Source: Lysobacteraceae bacterium (GTDB taxonomy: Bacteria; Pseudomonadota; Gammaproteobacteria; Xanthomonadales; Xanthomonadaceae). From it: a stretch of DNA of 64,000 nt. This document shows positions 24,405 to 32,670 of the stretch, in pieces; position 1 is the stretch's first letter; every line of letters begins with the position of its first letter. Location of the stretch: the NCBI GenBank assembly GCA_003241895.1, contig QBLY01000007.1, positions 86,493 through 150,492 on the forward strand, given 5' to 3'. The position numbers and the translations under genes were made by a program. The notes under the pieces are model-generated. The model had not been told where the DNA came from, searched no databases, and saw nothing but the letters and a program-made list of their open reading frames with translations.

Positions 24405-25190
24405 CTAGGGCGGGGGCGTTGTACCGCCGGTTGCGTCGCGGTCCCGGCCAGTACGCGGCCGGAACGGCAGCACCACGGCGGTGGGCGGGTCCTGCCGATG
24501 CCAAAGCACCGGCACGTCATGCGGTCGCGGCGGCTCTAGCACGTCGGCGTCGTCCAGCGGGTCGGCTGAGTCGTCTTCGTCTTCCCAGCTGTAGCGCTGG
24601 CGCGGCGGCTGCGGGTCGGCGCGGCGCCAGATGAATGCCGCCACGATGCCGGCGACCGCGCCGCTGAAATGGTATTCCCAGGACACCCCGGCTTCGCGCG
24701 GCAGCACCGTCAGCACCATGCCGCCGTAGAAGAAGAACGCGATCAGCGCCGCGGCGATTGCCGCGCGGTCGCGTCGCAGCAGCCCCAGGAACAGCAGCAG
24801 GAACAGCAGCCCGTGGGTCACGCCGCTGGCACCGATGTGGAACGAAGGTCGCCCGATCAGCCATGTCCCGACGCCCGACAGGATCCAGATCAGCGGCAGC
24901 GCCCGCAGCGCCGCCCGCGGATACACCGTACCCACCAAGGTGCCCAGGATCAGCAGCGAACCGGCGTTGCCCAGCCAATGGCCAGCCGATCCGTGCAGCA
25001 GCGGCGCGGTGATGACGCCGACCAGGCCTGGCCAGCTTTGCGGCACCAGGCTCCATGCCCGCGTGTCGCCCAGCCACGGGCCGGCGAAGAAGACCGCACC
25101 CAGCCCCACCACGAAGGCCATGCTGGCCAGCAGCGCTCGCTGGAAGCGCTCCCGGACGGCGTCGGCGTGGCGTTGGGGTGAGTCTTCCAT
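24405..25190 (-). CDS. Rhomboid-family intramembrane serine protease
   Basis: GASGVTHGLLFLLLFL catalytic Ser motif; HFSGAVAGIVAAFIW His motif; HxxGN-like GHWLGNAGSLL. Confidence 0.88.
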   Translation of the reverse strand: MEDSPQRHADAVRERFQRALLASMAFVVGLGAVFFAGPWLGDTRAWSLVPQSWPGLVGVITAPLLHGSAGHWLGNAGSLLILGTLVGTVYPRAALRALPLIWILSGVGTWLIGRPSFHIGASGVTHGLLFLLLFLGLLRRDRAAIAAALIAFFFYGGMVLTVLPREAGVSWEYHFSGAVAGIVAAFIWRRADPQPPRQRYSWEDEDDSADPLDDADVLEPPRPHDVPVLWHRQDPPTAVVLPFRPRTGRDRDATGGTTPPP

Positions 25191-25239
25191 CTGACAGAAG
25201 TGGGGCCGGCGCCGGGCGGCGCAAGCCCCGCCTGCGCCT

Positions 25240-26205
25240 TCAGCCGGCCAGGGCAGGCTTGGGCTTGGGCCTGATCACCAGGCTCAGCAGCATGGACAAG
25301 GCCAGCGCGGCCGCCACCACGCCCAGCGACACCACCACCGGGATCTTGTAGAAATCCACGATCAGCATCTTGGCGCCGATGAAGATCAGCACCGAGGCCA
25401 GGCCATAGGCCAGCAGGTGGAACTTCTCGGCCATGCCGGCCAGCAGGAAGTACAGCGCGCGCAGGCCCAACACCGCGAACACGTTCGAGGTCAGCACGAT
25501 GAACGGGTCGGTGGTGATGGCGAAGATGGCCGGGATCGAGTCCACCGCGAAGATCACGTCGGTGACCGCGATCATGATCAGCACCACGAACAGCGGCGTG
25601 TACTTGCGGCGCTTGCCCTGGCCGATCCACAGTGCTTCGCCGTGGTAGCGGCGGACCAGGGGCAGGTGGCCGGTGATCCAGCGCAGGATCGGGTTCTTGT
25701 CCATGTCCGGCTCCTGGCCCGCGACCCAAAGCATCTTGGCGCCGGTGAGCAGCAGGAAGGCGCCGAAGAAATACAGCACCCAGTGGAACTGGGCGATCAG
25801 CGCAGCGCCGACGAAGATCAGGACCGCGCGCAGTGCGATCGCGCCCAGGATGCCCAGGATCAGCACGCGCTGCTGCGACTGCGCCGGCACGCCGAAGTAG
25901 GTGAACAGCATCAGGAAGACGAAGATGTTGTCCACCGCCAGCGCCTTTTCCACCAGGTAGCCGGTGAGGAACTCCAGCCCGATGCGCTCGGCCTCGGCGT
26001 CGGGCATCCGGCCCTGCAGGTACCACCACAGGCCGACGTTGAAGGCCATGGCCAGGGCGATCCAGCAGGCGGACCAGACCAGGGCCTCGCGGGTAGACAC
26101 TTTGTGCGGGCCGTTCTGGCGCAGCACCAGCAGGTCCACCGCGAGCGCGGCGATTACGAAGGCCGCGAAGACGGCCCACATCAGGGGGGTGGCAATGGTT
26201 TCCAA
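25240..26205 (-). CDS. TerC/Alx-family membrane protein
   Basis: VEKALAVDNIFVFLMLFTYFGVPAQSQQRVLILGILGAI; DVIFAVDSIPAIFAIT. Confidence 0.94.
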   Translation of the reverse strand: METIATPLMWAVFAAFVIAALAVDLLVLRQNGPHKVSTREALVWSACWIALAMAFNVGLWWYLQGRMPDAEAERIGLEFLTGYLVEKALAVDNIFVFLMLFTYFGVPAQSQQRVLILGILGAIALRAVLIFVGAALIAQFHWVLYFFGAFLLLTGAKMLWVAGQEPDMDKNPILRWITGHLPLVRRYHGEALWIGQGKRRKYTPLFVVLIMIAVTDVIFAVDSIPAIFAITTDPFIVLTSNVFAVLGLRALYFLLAGMAEKFHLLAYGLASVLIFIGAKMLIVDFYKIPVVVSLGVVAAALALSMLLSLVIRPKPKPALAG

Positions 26206-26282
26206 GAACGTCTCCGGTGGCGAGGCCTGTTTCGACCGCAGGCGCGCGCGATGTTCCGAGATGGAACGAGCTTCGCCGCAGG

Positions 26283-26397
26283 CGGGCGAAGGTCTCGCTC
26301 ACAGGTCTGGTGACCTGCCTGCCGTACCGGGGTTTTGGAATGGCGTCCGGACCCGTGATGACGATATCGGCAGCGGGAGCTACTCCCCTTCTGGGGC
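26283..26397 (-). ncRNA. yybP-ykoY (Mn2+) riboswitch upstream of the TerC/Alx gene
   Basis: Minus strand reads ...agaaggggagtagctcccgc...atcgtcatcacgggtccgg...gtgagcgagaccttcgcc..., matching conserved GGGGAGUAGC and GAGACCUU.GCC blocks. Confidence 0.9.
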
Positions 26398-26509
26398 GAG
26401 AGTGTGCCACAGGTCATGAATCCCGCGTCAATACGCTCACGCCGCTTCGGTCTGGGCTACGCTGGGCCTGGGCCGGCCGCCTTGGCTGGCCGCTCCGGGA
26501 GCGGATCGG

Positions 26510-27682
26510 ATGGACTTGGACGTGCGCACGGTCATGGTGTTCGGCGCCCTGCTGAGCCTGATGACGGTGCTGTTGTTCGTGCAGGTTTCCCGCGGTTTCC
26601 CGATCGAACACCGGCGCCACCTGCGCACATGGACCGTTGCACTCAGCCTGCAGCCGCTGGCCTGGCTGGGGCTGTCCCTGCGCGGTCAGATCCCCGACCT
26701 GGTGTCCATTGGCCTGGGCACCACACTGCTGCTGGCCAGCTACGCCGAAATGACCCACGCGGTGCGCGGCTTCCAGCGCCTGCCCGGGCGTCGGCAGGCC
26801 CTTTGGGCCTGGGTGGCTGCCGTGGTGGCGGCGAACCTGGCGTTCACCCCGGACTGGCCGCACAGCAGCGTGCGGGTGGTCGTGAACTCGCTGGCCGGCG
26901 GCGTGCTGCTGGCGGCCCTGGCGCGGGCGCTGCTGGGCAGCCCCCAGAGCCCGGCGGGCCACGCGGGCCGTGCCGCCGCGCTGTTCGCGGCCCTGGGCGT
27001 GGCGGCGCTGCTGTGGCGGGTGCTCGACCACGCTTTGTGGCCGCGAATGGCCGGGGGGCTGCTGCAGGCCGGTGCCAGCGACCTGATGGTCTTCCTGTAC
27101 GCCAACACCGCCATGATCTTCCTGAGCCTGGGTTTCGCGCTGATGCACGCCGAACGCGCCTATGCCGCGCTACACCGGTCCGCCTCGGTCGACACCCTCA
27201 CCGGGGTGTTGGCGCGCAGCGTGCTGGAAGAGCATGGCCAGCGCCTGGTGGCGGCCGCCCATCGCTCGGGTCGGCCGCTGTCGGCGCTGCTGCTGGACCT
27301 GGACCGGTTCAAGTCGGTGAACGACCGGCTCGGCCACGAGGCAGGCGACGGCATGCTCAAGCACCTGGCGGAGCAGGCCCACCGCGTCTTGCGCGGCGAG
27401 GACGTGCTTTGCCGGCTGGGCGGCGACGAGTTCGTGGTGCTGCTGCCGCACACCGACGCCAACGGCGCCCGCATCGTCGCCGAACGCCTTCGGCTGGCGC
27501 TGCGCGAAGCGCCGCTGCAGCACAAGGGCCAGGACCTGCCGATCGTGCTGTCCATCGGCGTAGCCGACGCCACCGGCGCCGAGGCCAACCTGGACCGGCT
27601 GATCAAGCGCGCCGACGAGGCCATGTACCTCGCCAAGCGTGCGGGCGGCGATCGCGTCCATCTGGCCCCGCCGCCGGCCTGA
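26510..27682 (+). CDS. Membrane diguanylate cyclase (GGDEF)
   Basis: Multi-TM N-terminus resembling CDS 20266-21471; LGGDEFVVLLPH; VDTLTGVLARSVLEE. Confidence 0.92.
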   Translation: MDLDVRTVMVFGALLSLMTVLLFVQVSRGFPIEHRRHLRTWTVALSLQPLAWLGLSLRGQIPDLVSIGLGTTLLLASYAEMTHAVRGFQRLPGRRQALWAWVAAVVAANLAFTPDWPHSSVRVVVNSLAGGVLLAALARALLGSPQSPAGHAGRAAALFAALGVAALLWRVLDHALWPRMAGGLLQAGASDLMVFLYANTAMIFLSLGFALMHAERAYAALHRSASVDTLTGVLARSVLEEHGQRLVAAAHRSGRPLSALLLDLDRFKSVNDRLGHEAGDGMLKHLAEQAHRVLRGEDVLCRLGGDEFVVLLPHTDANGARIVAERLRLALREAPLQHKGQDLPIVLSIGVADATGAEANLDRLIKRADEAMYLAKRAGGDRVHLAPPPA

Positions 27683-27731
27683 CGCCAGGGCGGCCCGCGC
27701 GGGCACCGGGCCGGGCCGGTATCATGGCGTG

Positions 27732-28904
27732 ATGAATACCGCCGACCTGCCCGTGATCCAGCTCAAGATCGAGCGCCGCTCCAACCACCCCTGGATTTTC
27801 CAGAAGATGGTCGACAAGCCCGTGGCCAAGCCCAAGCCGGGCAGCCTGGTGGACATCGTCGACAACACCGGCCACTGGGTCGGCCGCGGCTTTTACAACG
27901 GCCACTCGCGCATCGCGCTGCGGGTGCTGACCGAAAACCACGACGAGGCGATCGACGAAGCCTGGTTCGCCCGCAAGATCCGCGCCGCCGTGGCCCTGCG
28001 CCGCGACCTGATGCGCCTGGACGAAACCACCGACGCCTGGCGCGTGGTGCACTCCGAGGGCGACGGCATCTCGGGCCTGGTGGTGGACCGCTACGGCGAC
28101 CTGCTGGTGGTGGAGTTCTTCTCGGCCGGCCCGTTCCGCTACCGCGAGTGGATCTATGCCGCGCTGCGCACGGAGTTCCCGGGCTGCCGCTTCTACAGCT
28201 TCTCGGAAGAACACGTGCAGAAGCAGGAAAGCTTCGACTTCCGCTCGCCGCCGGCGCCCGAGCCCAGCGTCATCACCGAGCACGGCCTGACCTTCCGCGC
28301 CAGCCCCGGCAGCGGCCACAAGACCGGCTTCTTCGCCGACCAGCGCGACAACCGCGAATACCTCACCCGCTTCACCGCCGGCAAGCGCGTGCTCGACATC
28401 TGCTGCAACTCCGGCGGCTTCGCCATCTACGCCAAGGCCCGCGGCGGCGCCGACGAAGTGATCGGCATCGACCTGGACGAGGAAATCCTGGAAGTCGCCG
28501 AGAAGAACGCGCGACTGAACAACGTCGCCGTGAAGTTCGTGCAGGCCGACCTGTTCCACTACCTGCGCGACGCCCACCAGCGCGGCGAGCAGTTCGACGT
28601 GGTGGTCCTGGACCCGGCCAAGCTCACCCGCGACCGCGAGCAGGTGATCGCCGCGCTCAAGAAGTACAACGACATGAACAAGCTCGCCATGCAGGTGATC
28701 AAGCCCGGCGGCGTGCTGCTCACCTGTTCGTGCACCGGCCTGGTGGGCGAAGAAGAGTTCCTGGACATGATCCGCCGCGCGGCCTTCTATGCCGGCCGCA
28801 CCGTGCAGATCCTCAAGGTGGCCGGTGCCGGCGCCGACCATCCGTTCATGGCGCACGTGAAGGAAAGCCGTTACCTCAAGGCCGTCTTCTGCCGCGTCGA
28901 ATAG
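27732..28904 (+). CDS. rlmI: Class I SAM-dependent rRNA methyltransferase (RlmI-like)
   Basis: N-terminal PUA-like region; GHKTGFFADQRDNREYL; VLDICCNSGGFAIYA; VVLDPAKLTR. Confidence 0.9.
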   Translation: MNTADLPVIQLKIERRSNHPWIFQKMVDKPVAKPKPGSLVDIVDNTGHWVGRGFYNGHSRIALRVLTENHDEAIDEAWFARKIRAAVALRRDLMRLDETTDAWRVVHSEGDGISGLVVDRYGDLLVVEFFSAGPFRYREWIYAALRTEFPGCRFYSFSEEHVQKQESFDFRSPPAPEPSVITEHGLTFRASPGSGHKTGFFADQRDNREYLTRFTAGKRVLDICCNSGGFAIYAKARGGADEVIGIDLDEEILEVAEKNARLNNVAVKFVQADLFHYLRDAHQRGEQFDVVVLDPAKLTRDREQVIAALKKYNDMNKLAMQVIKPGGVLLTCSCTGLVGEEEFLDMIRRAAFYAGRTVQILKVAGAGADHPFMAHVKESRYLKAVFCRVE

Positions 28905-28938
28905 TCCTTCCCTTCCCGCACACGGGCCGGCTGCTGCA

Positions 28939-29535
28939 ATGACCCCGATGCCAGATTCCCTGGACGCCACCTGGACCCACGCCTGGGCGCGGCTGCTCGC
29001 GGGCGCGCGCGGCCGCAGCGACCCGTTCCACCAGGGCGTGCTGGCCTCGGTGTCGTACGAGGGTCCGGAGGCCCGGTATGCGGTGCTGCGCGCGGTGGAC
29101 CCGGCGGCCGGGACCGTCGCCTTCCACACCGACGGCCGCAGCCCCAAGGTCGCGCAGTTCCAGACCGACCCCCGCGTCGCCTGGTGTTTCTTCGGCCACG
29201 GTGAACAGGTGCGGCTGTCGGGGCGGGTGTCGCTGCACACCAGCGATGTCGATGCCGACGCGGCCTGGTCCGCCAGCGGCCGCTCCGCGCGCCAGAACTA
29301 CGCGGGGGCGAACGCGCCCGGTACCGGCGTGGCCGAGCCGGGCGAAGGCGGTCCGCCCAGCCTGCGCTCGTCGCCGCTCGACGCCGCGGGCCTGGCCCAG
29401 GCCCGCAGCCGCTTCGTTTTCGCGCGCATCCAGGTGCAGTCGCTGGACTGGCTGTCGCTGTCGGCCGCGGGTCACTGCCGCGCCCTTTTCGATCGCGGCG
29501 ACGACCGCTGGGATGCCCGTTGGCTGACGCCGTGA
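28939..29535 (+). CDS. Pyridoxamine 5'-phosphate oxidase-family FMN-binding protein
   Basis: AFHTDGRSPKVAQFQTDPRVAWCFFGHGEQVRLSGRV. Confidence 0.8.
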   Translation: MTPMPDSLDATWTHAWARLLAGARGRSDPFHQGVLASVSYEGPEARYAVLRAVDPAAGTVAFHTDGRSPKVAQFQTDPRVAWCFFGHGEQVRLSGRVSLHTSDVDADAAWSASGRSARQNYAGANAPGTGVAEPGEGGPPSLRSSPLDAAGLAQARSRFVFARIQVQSLDWLSLSAAGHCRALFDRGDDRWDARWLTP

Positions 29536-29585
29536 GCGTCGCGGCCTTCGGCTAGACTGCGCGCCTGCTCCCCGGACCCCACCGC

Positions 29586-30818
29586 TTGGACGCTCCCACC
29601 CCCGTCGCCGCGCCGCCGGTGCGCCGCGCCGCGCTGGCCTTCATCTTCGTCACCATCCTGGTGGACGTGCTGGCGTTCGGCCTGATCATTCCCGTGCTGC
29701 CGCAGCTGCTCAAGAAGCTCAGCGGCGGCGTGCTGGCCGACGCCACCGTGTGGCACGGCCTGTTCGCCACCGGGTTCATGGTGATGCAGTTCTTCTTCTC
29801 GCCGATCCAGGGCGCGCTGTCGGACCGCTTCGGGCGCCGGCCGGTGATCCTGGTGTCGAACGCCGGCCTGGCCCTGGACTTCGTCATCATGGCCATGGCC
29901 AACACCTTGCCCCTGCTGTTCATCGCGCGACTGGTGTCGGGCGCCACCTCGGCCAGCTTCAGCACCGCCAACGCCTACATCGCCGACGTCACCCCGCCGG
30001 AAAAGCGCGCCGCCGCCTTCGGCCGGCTGGGCATGGCCTTCGGCATCGGCTTCACCGTGGCGCCGGTGATGGGCGCCTGGCTGGGCGCGGTGGACCTGCA
30101 CCTGCCGTTCTGGGTGGCGGCCGGATTGTGCGCGGCCAACTTCTGCTACGGCTGGTTCGTGCTGCCCGAATCGCTGCCGCCGGAGCGGCGCGTGCCGTTC
30201 GAGTGGCGCCGCGCCAATCCGCTGGCCTCGCTCAAGCTGCTGCGCGCCCACCCCGAGCTGTTCGGCCTGGCGGGCGTGAGCTTCCTGATGGCGATGGCGC
30301 ACCTCGTGTACCCGACCACGTTCGTGCTGTACGCCGACTACCGCTTCGGCTGGGGCCTGGAGATGGTGGGCTGGACTCTGCTGCTGGTGGGCCTGCTTAC
30401 GATCATCGTCCAGGGCGGCCTGATCGGCCGCATCTCGCGCACCTTCGGCGACCGCCGCACGCTGCTGCTGGGTGCGACGGCGGGCGGCATCGGCTTCGCC
30501 GGCTATGCGCTCGCGCCCACCGGCTACTGGTTCTGGGCGGCGATGCCGATCGCCGCGCTGTGGGCCATCGCCGGCCCGGCGGCGCAGTCGCTGATGACCT
30601 CGCGCGTGTCGGCCAGCGAACAGGGCCGGCTGCAGGGCGCCATAGGCAGCCTCAACTCGATTGCCGGCATCCTCGGCCCGACCCTGTACACCCAGACCCT
30701 GGCGGCGGTGGCGCTCAATGAGGTGCGAGGTCCGCTGGCGGGCGCCACCTTCTGGGTGGCTGCGGCCCTGGTGTCGCTGGGCGGGCTGCTGGCCTGGCGC
30801 ATCACCACGCGGGACTGA
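29586..30818 (+). CDS. TetA-like MFS transporter
   Basis: 12-TM pattern; GALSDRFGRRPVILVS motif; TTG start likely. Confidence 0.88.
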   Translation: MDAPTPVAAPPVRRAALAFIFVTILVDVLAFGLIIPVLPQLLKKLSGGVLADATVWHGLFATGFMVMQFFFSPIQGALSDRFGRRPVILVSNAGLALDFVIMAMANTLPLLFIARLVSGATSASFSTANAYIADVTPPEKRAAAFGRLGMAFGIGFTVAPVMGAWLGAVDLHLPFWVAAGLCAANFCYGWFVLPESLPPERRVPFEWRRANPLASLKLLRAHPELFGLAGVSFLMAMAHLVYPTTFVLYADYRFGWGLEMVGWTLLLVGLLTIIVQGGLIGRISRTFGDRRTLLLGATAGGIGFAGYALAPTGYWFWAAMPIAALWAIAGPAAQSLMTSRVSASEQGRLQGAIGSLNSIAGILGPTLYTQTLAAVALNEVRGPLAGATFWVAAALVSLGGLLAWRITTRD

Positions 30819-30863
30819 CATCTCTGGCGTTACGATGCCGTGTCAACCTACGAGACCCTAGCC

Positions 30864-31448
30864 ATGACCGACCCCGTAACCCGCGACCAGGCCGAAGACG
30901 CCGTCCGTATCCTGTTGCGCTGGGCTGGCGAAGACCCGCAGCGCGAAGGCCTGCTCGATACCCCCAAGCGCGTGGTCAAGGCCTATGGCGACTGGTTCAG
31001 CGGCTACGCCGAGGACCCGCGCGAATTCCTGGCCCGCACCTTCGAGGAAGTGGCCGGCTACGACGAGATGATCGTGCTGCGCGACATCGAGTTCGAATCG
31101 CACTGCGAACACCACATGGCGCCCATCATCGGCCGCGCCCACGTGGGTTACCTGCCCGCGGGCAAGGTGGTGGGCATCAGCAAGCTGGCACGCGTGGTGG
31201 AAACCTACGCCCGCCGCTTCCAGGTGCAGGAAAAGATGACCGCGCAGATCGCACGCTGCATCCAGGACGTGCTGCAGCCGATCGGCGTGGCCGTGGTGGT
31301 GGAAGCCAAGCACCAGTGCATGACCACCCGCGGCGTGCACAAGACCGGCGTGAGCATGGTCACCAGCAGTATGCTGGGCACCTTCCGCACCGACCCGATG
31401 ACCCGGGCCGAGTTCCTGGACGTGATCGCGGTCAAGCGCGGCGGCTGA
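30864..31448 (+). CDS. folE: GTP cyclohydrolase I
   Basis: [43 protein letters not shown]. Confidence 0.96.
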   Translation: MTDPVTRDQAEDAVRILLRWAGEDPQREGLLDTPKRVVKAYGDWFSGYAEDPREFLARTFEEVAGYDEMIVLRDIEFESHCEHHMAPIIGRAHVGYLPAGKVVGISKLARVVETYARRFQVQEKMTAQIARCIQDVLQPIGVAVVVEAKHQCMTTRGVHKTGVSMVTSSMLGTFRTDPMTRAEFLDVIAVKRGG

Positions 31449-31469
31449 CGCCGCCGCACCCGGCCCGTT

Positions 31470-31997
31470 TCAGGGCAAGCGCTCGAGCACGATCGGCAGC
31501 ACCACGTCGGCGTTGCGGTACTCGCCGACCATCTGCCTACCCTTCAGGCGCAGGGCCAGGGTGTGGTCGGCGCCGTCCGCGGTGGGGTGGAACACCAGCA
31601 CCAGCCAGCGGCGCCGCGGCGCCACCAGTTCGAATACACCCCCGGTGTCGGTGGTTTCGCACTGGGCCGTGCCGGTGATGGGTTCACCGACCATGGCGTC
31701 GCAGAAGGGCTGCAGCAGAGCGTAGTCGCCCGAACCCACTTTTTCACCCACGCCATGCTGTATCGACAGGTGCATCAGCGCGCTGTCGTCGCTGTCGTCG
31801 CGCGCCACCACGCGCCAGTTGCCGTGGAAGCGGCTGGGTGGGATCAAGACGGCATCGTCGTCGGGACCGGCACCTTCGTCTTCCTGTGCGCTGGCCAAGG
31901 GCAGCACGCAGGCCAGCGCCAACACGAACGTGAACAGCATTCGCGGCGTGGACTGGCCTGCGCGCGGCGCGCACGCCGTTATTGAAGTGGACTGCAT
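31470..31997 (-). CDS. Secreted protein, unknown function
   Basis: Signal peptide MLFTFVLALACVLPLASA; no recognised domain. Confidence 0.6.
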   Translation of the reverse strand: MQSTSITACAPRAGQSTPRMLFTFVLALACVLPLASAQEDEGAGPDDDAVLIPPSRFHGNWRVVARDDSDDSALMHLSIQHGVGEKVGSGDYALLQPFCDAMVGEPITGTAQCETTDTGGVFELVAPRRRWLVLVFHPTADGADHTLALRLKGRQMVGEYRNADVVLPIVLERLP

Positions 31998-32103
31998 GGG
32001 CTCTGCCTTGCGTTGGGGGCTACCCTCATTACGCAGCCAAGGTGGCGACACGGACAGGGTTTTCCCCCGGGTCCGCCGCCCTGCACCCTTGGCCACGACG
32101 ATC

Positions 32104-32670
32104 ATGCCCATGGATTCAGCAACACTCGAACACTCGCCGGAAGTTTTGGCCACCGCCGCGCGCCTGGTGCCGCTGTTGATGGACGACATGCGCAAGCAGG
32201 CGCGGCGCGAACGTCGTCGCGTGCGTGCCGGCGAAACCCTGCGCACCACCGCCCTGGTGAACGAAGCCTACCTGCGCCTGCAGCGCAGCGAAGGCTGGCA
32301 GGGCGAGCTGCACTTCCTGCGCTCGGCGGCGCTGGCCATGCGCCAGGCGCTGGTGGACCATGCGCGGCAGAAGCTGGCCGCCAAGCGCGGCGGCGGTGCG
32401 GTGGACTCACTGGAAGACCACGACTACGAACCGTTCTGGGTAAGCGACGAGCGCATGGTCGAACTCGACGAGGCCCTGCAGCGTCTCGGTGCACTGAACC
32501 CGCGGCTTACCCAAGTGGTCGAGTGCCGCTTCTTCGGCGGCTATTCCGACCTTGAAACCGCCAATATCCTGGGAGTGACCGACCGCACCGTGCGGCGCGA
32601 CTGGATCAAGGCAAAGGCTTGGCTGTACCAGGCGCTGGGCGATTCGCCGCAAGCCGGTAGCGATTCCTGA
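32104..32670 (+). CDS. ECF-type sigma-70 factor (Sig-70_X6-like)
   Basis: TTALVNEAYLRLQRSEGWQGELHFLRSAALAMRQALVDHARQKLAAKRGGG; C-terminal sigma-4 HTH. Confidence 0.9.
   Translation: MPMDSATLEHSPEVLATAARLVPLLMDDMRKQARRERRRVRAGETLRTTALVNEAYLRLQRSEGWQGELHFLRSAALAMRQALVDHARQKLAAKRGGGAVDSLEDHDYEPFWVSDERMVELDEALQRLGALNPRLTQVVECRFFGGYSDLETANILGVTDRTVRRDWIKAKAWLYQALGDSPQAGSDS

Noticed and set aside
25191-26410. Extension of minus-strand ORF 24950-26410 as a separate gene
   Set aside because: Frame-shadow of the TerC gene and its riboswitch leader.
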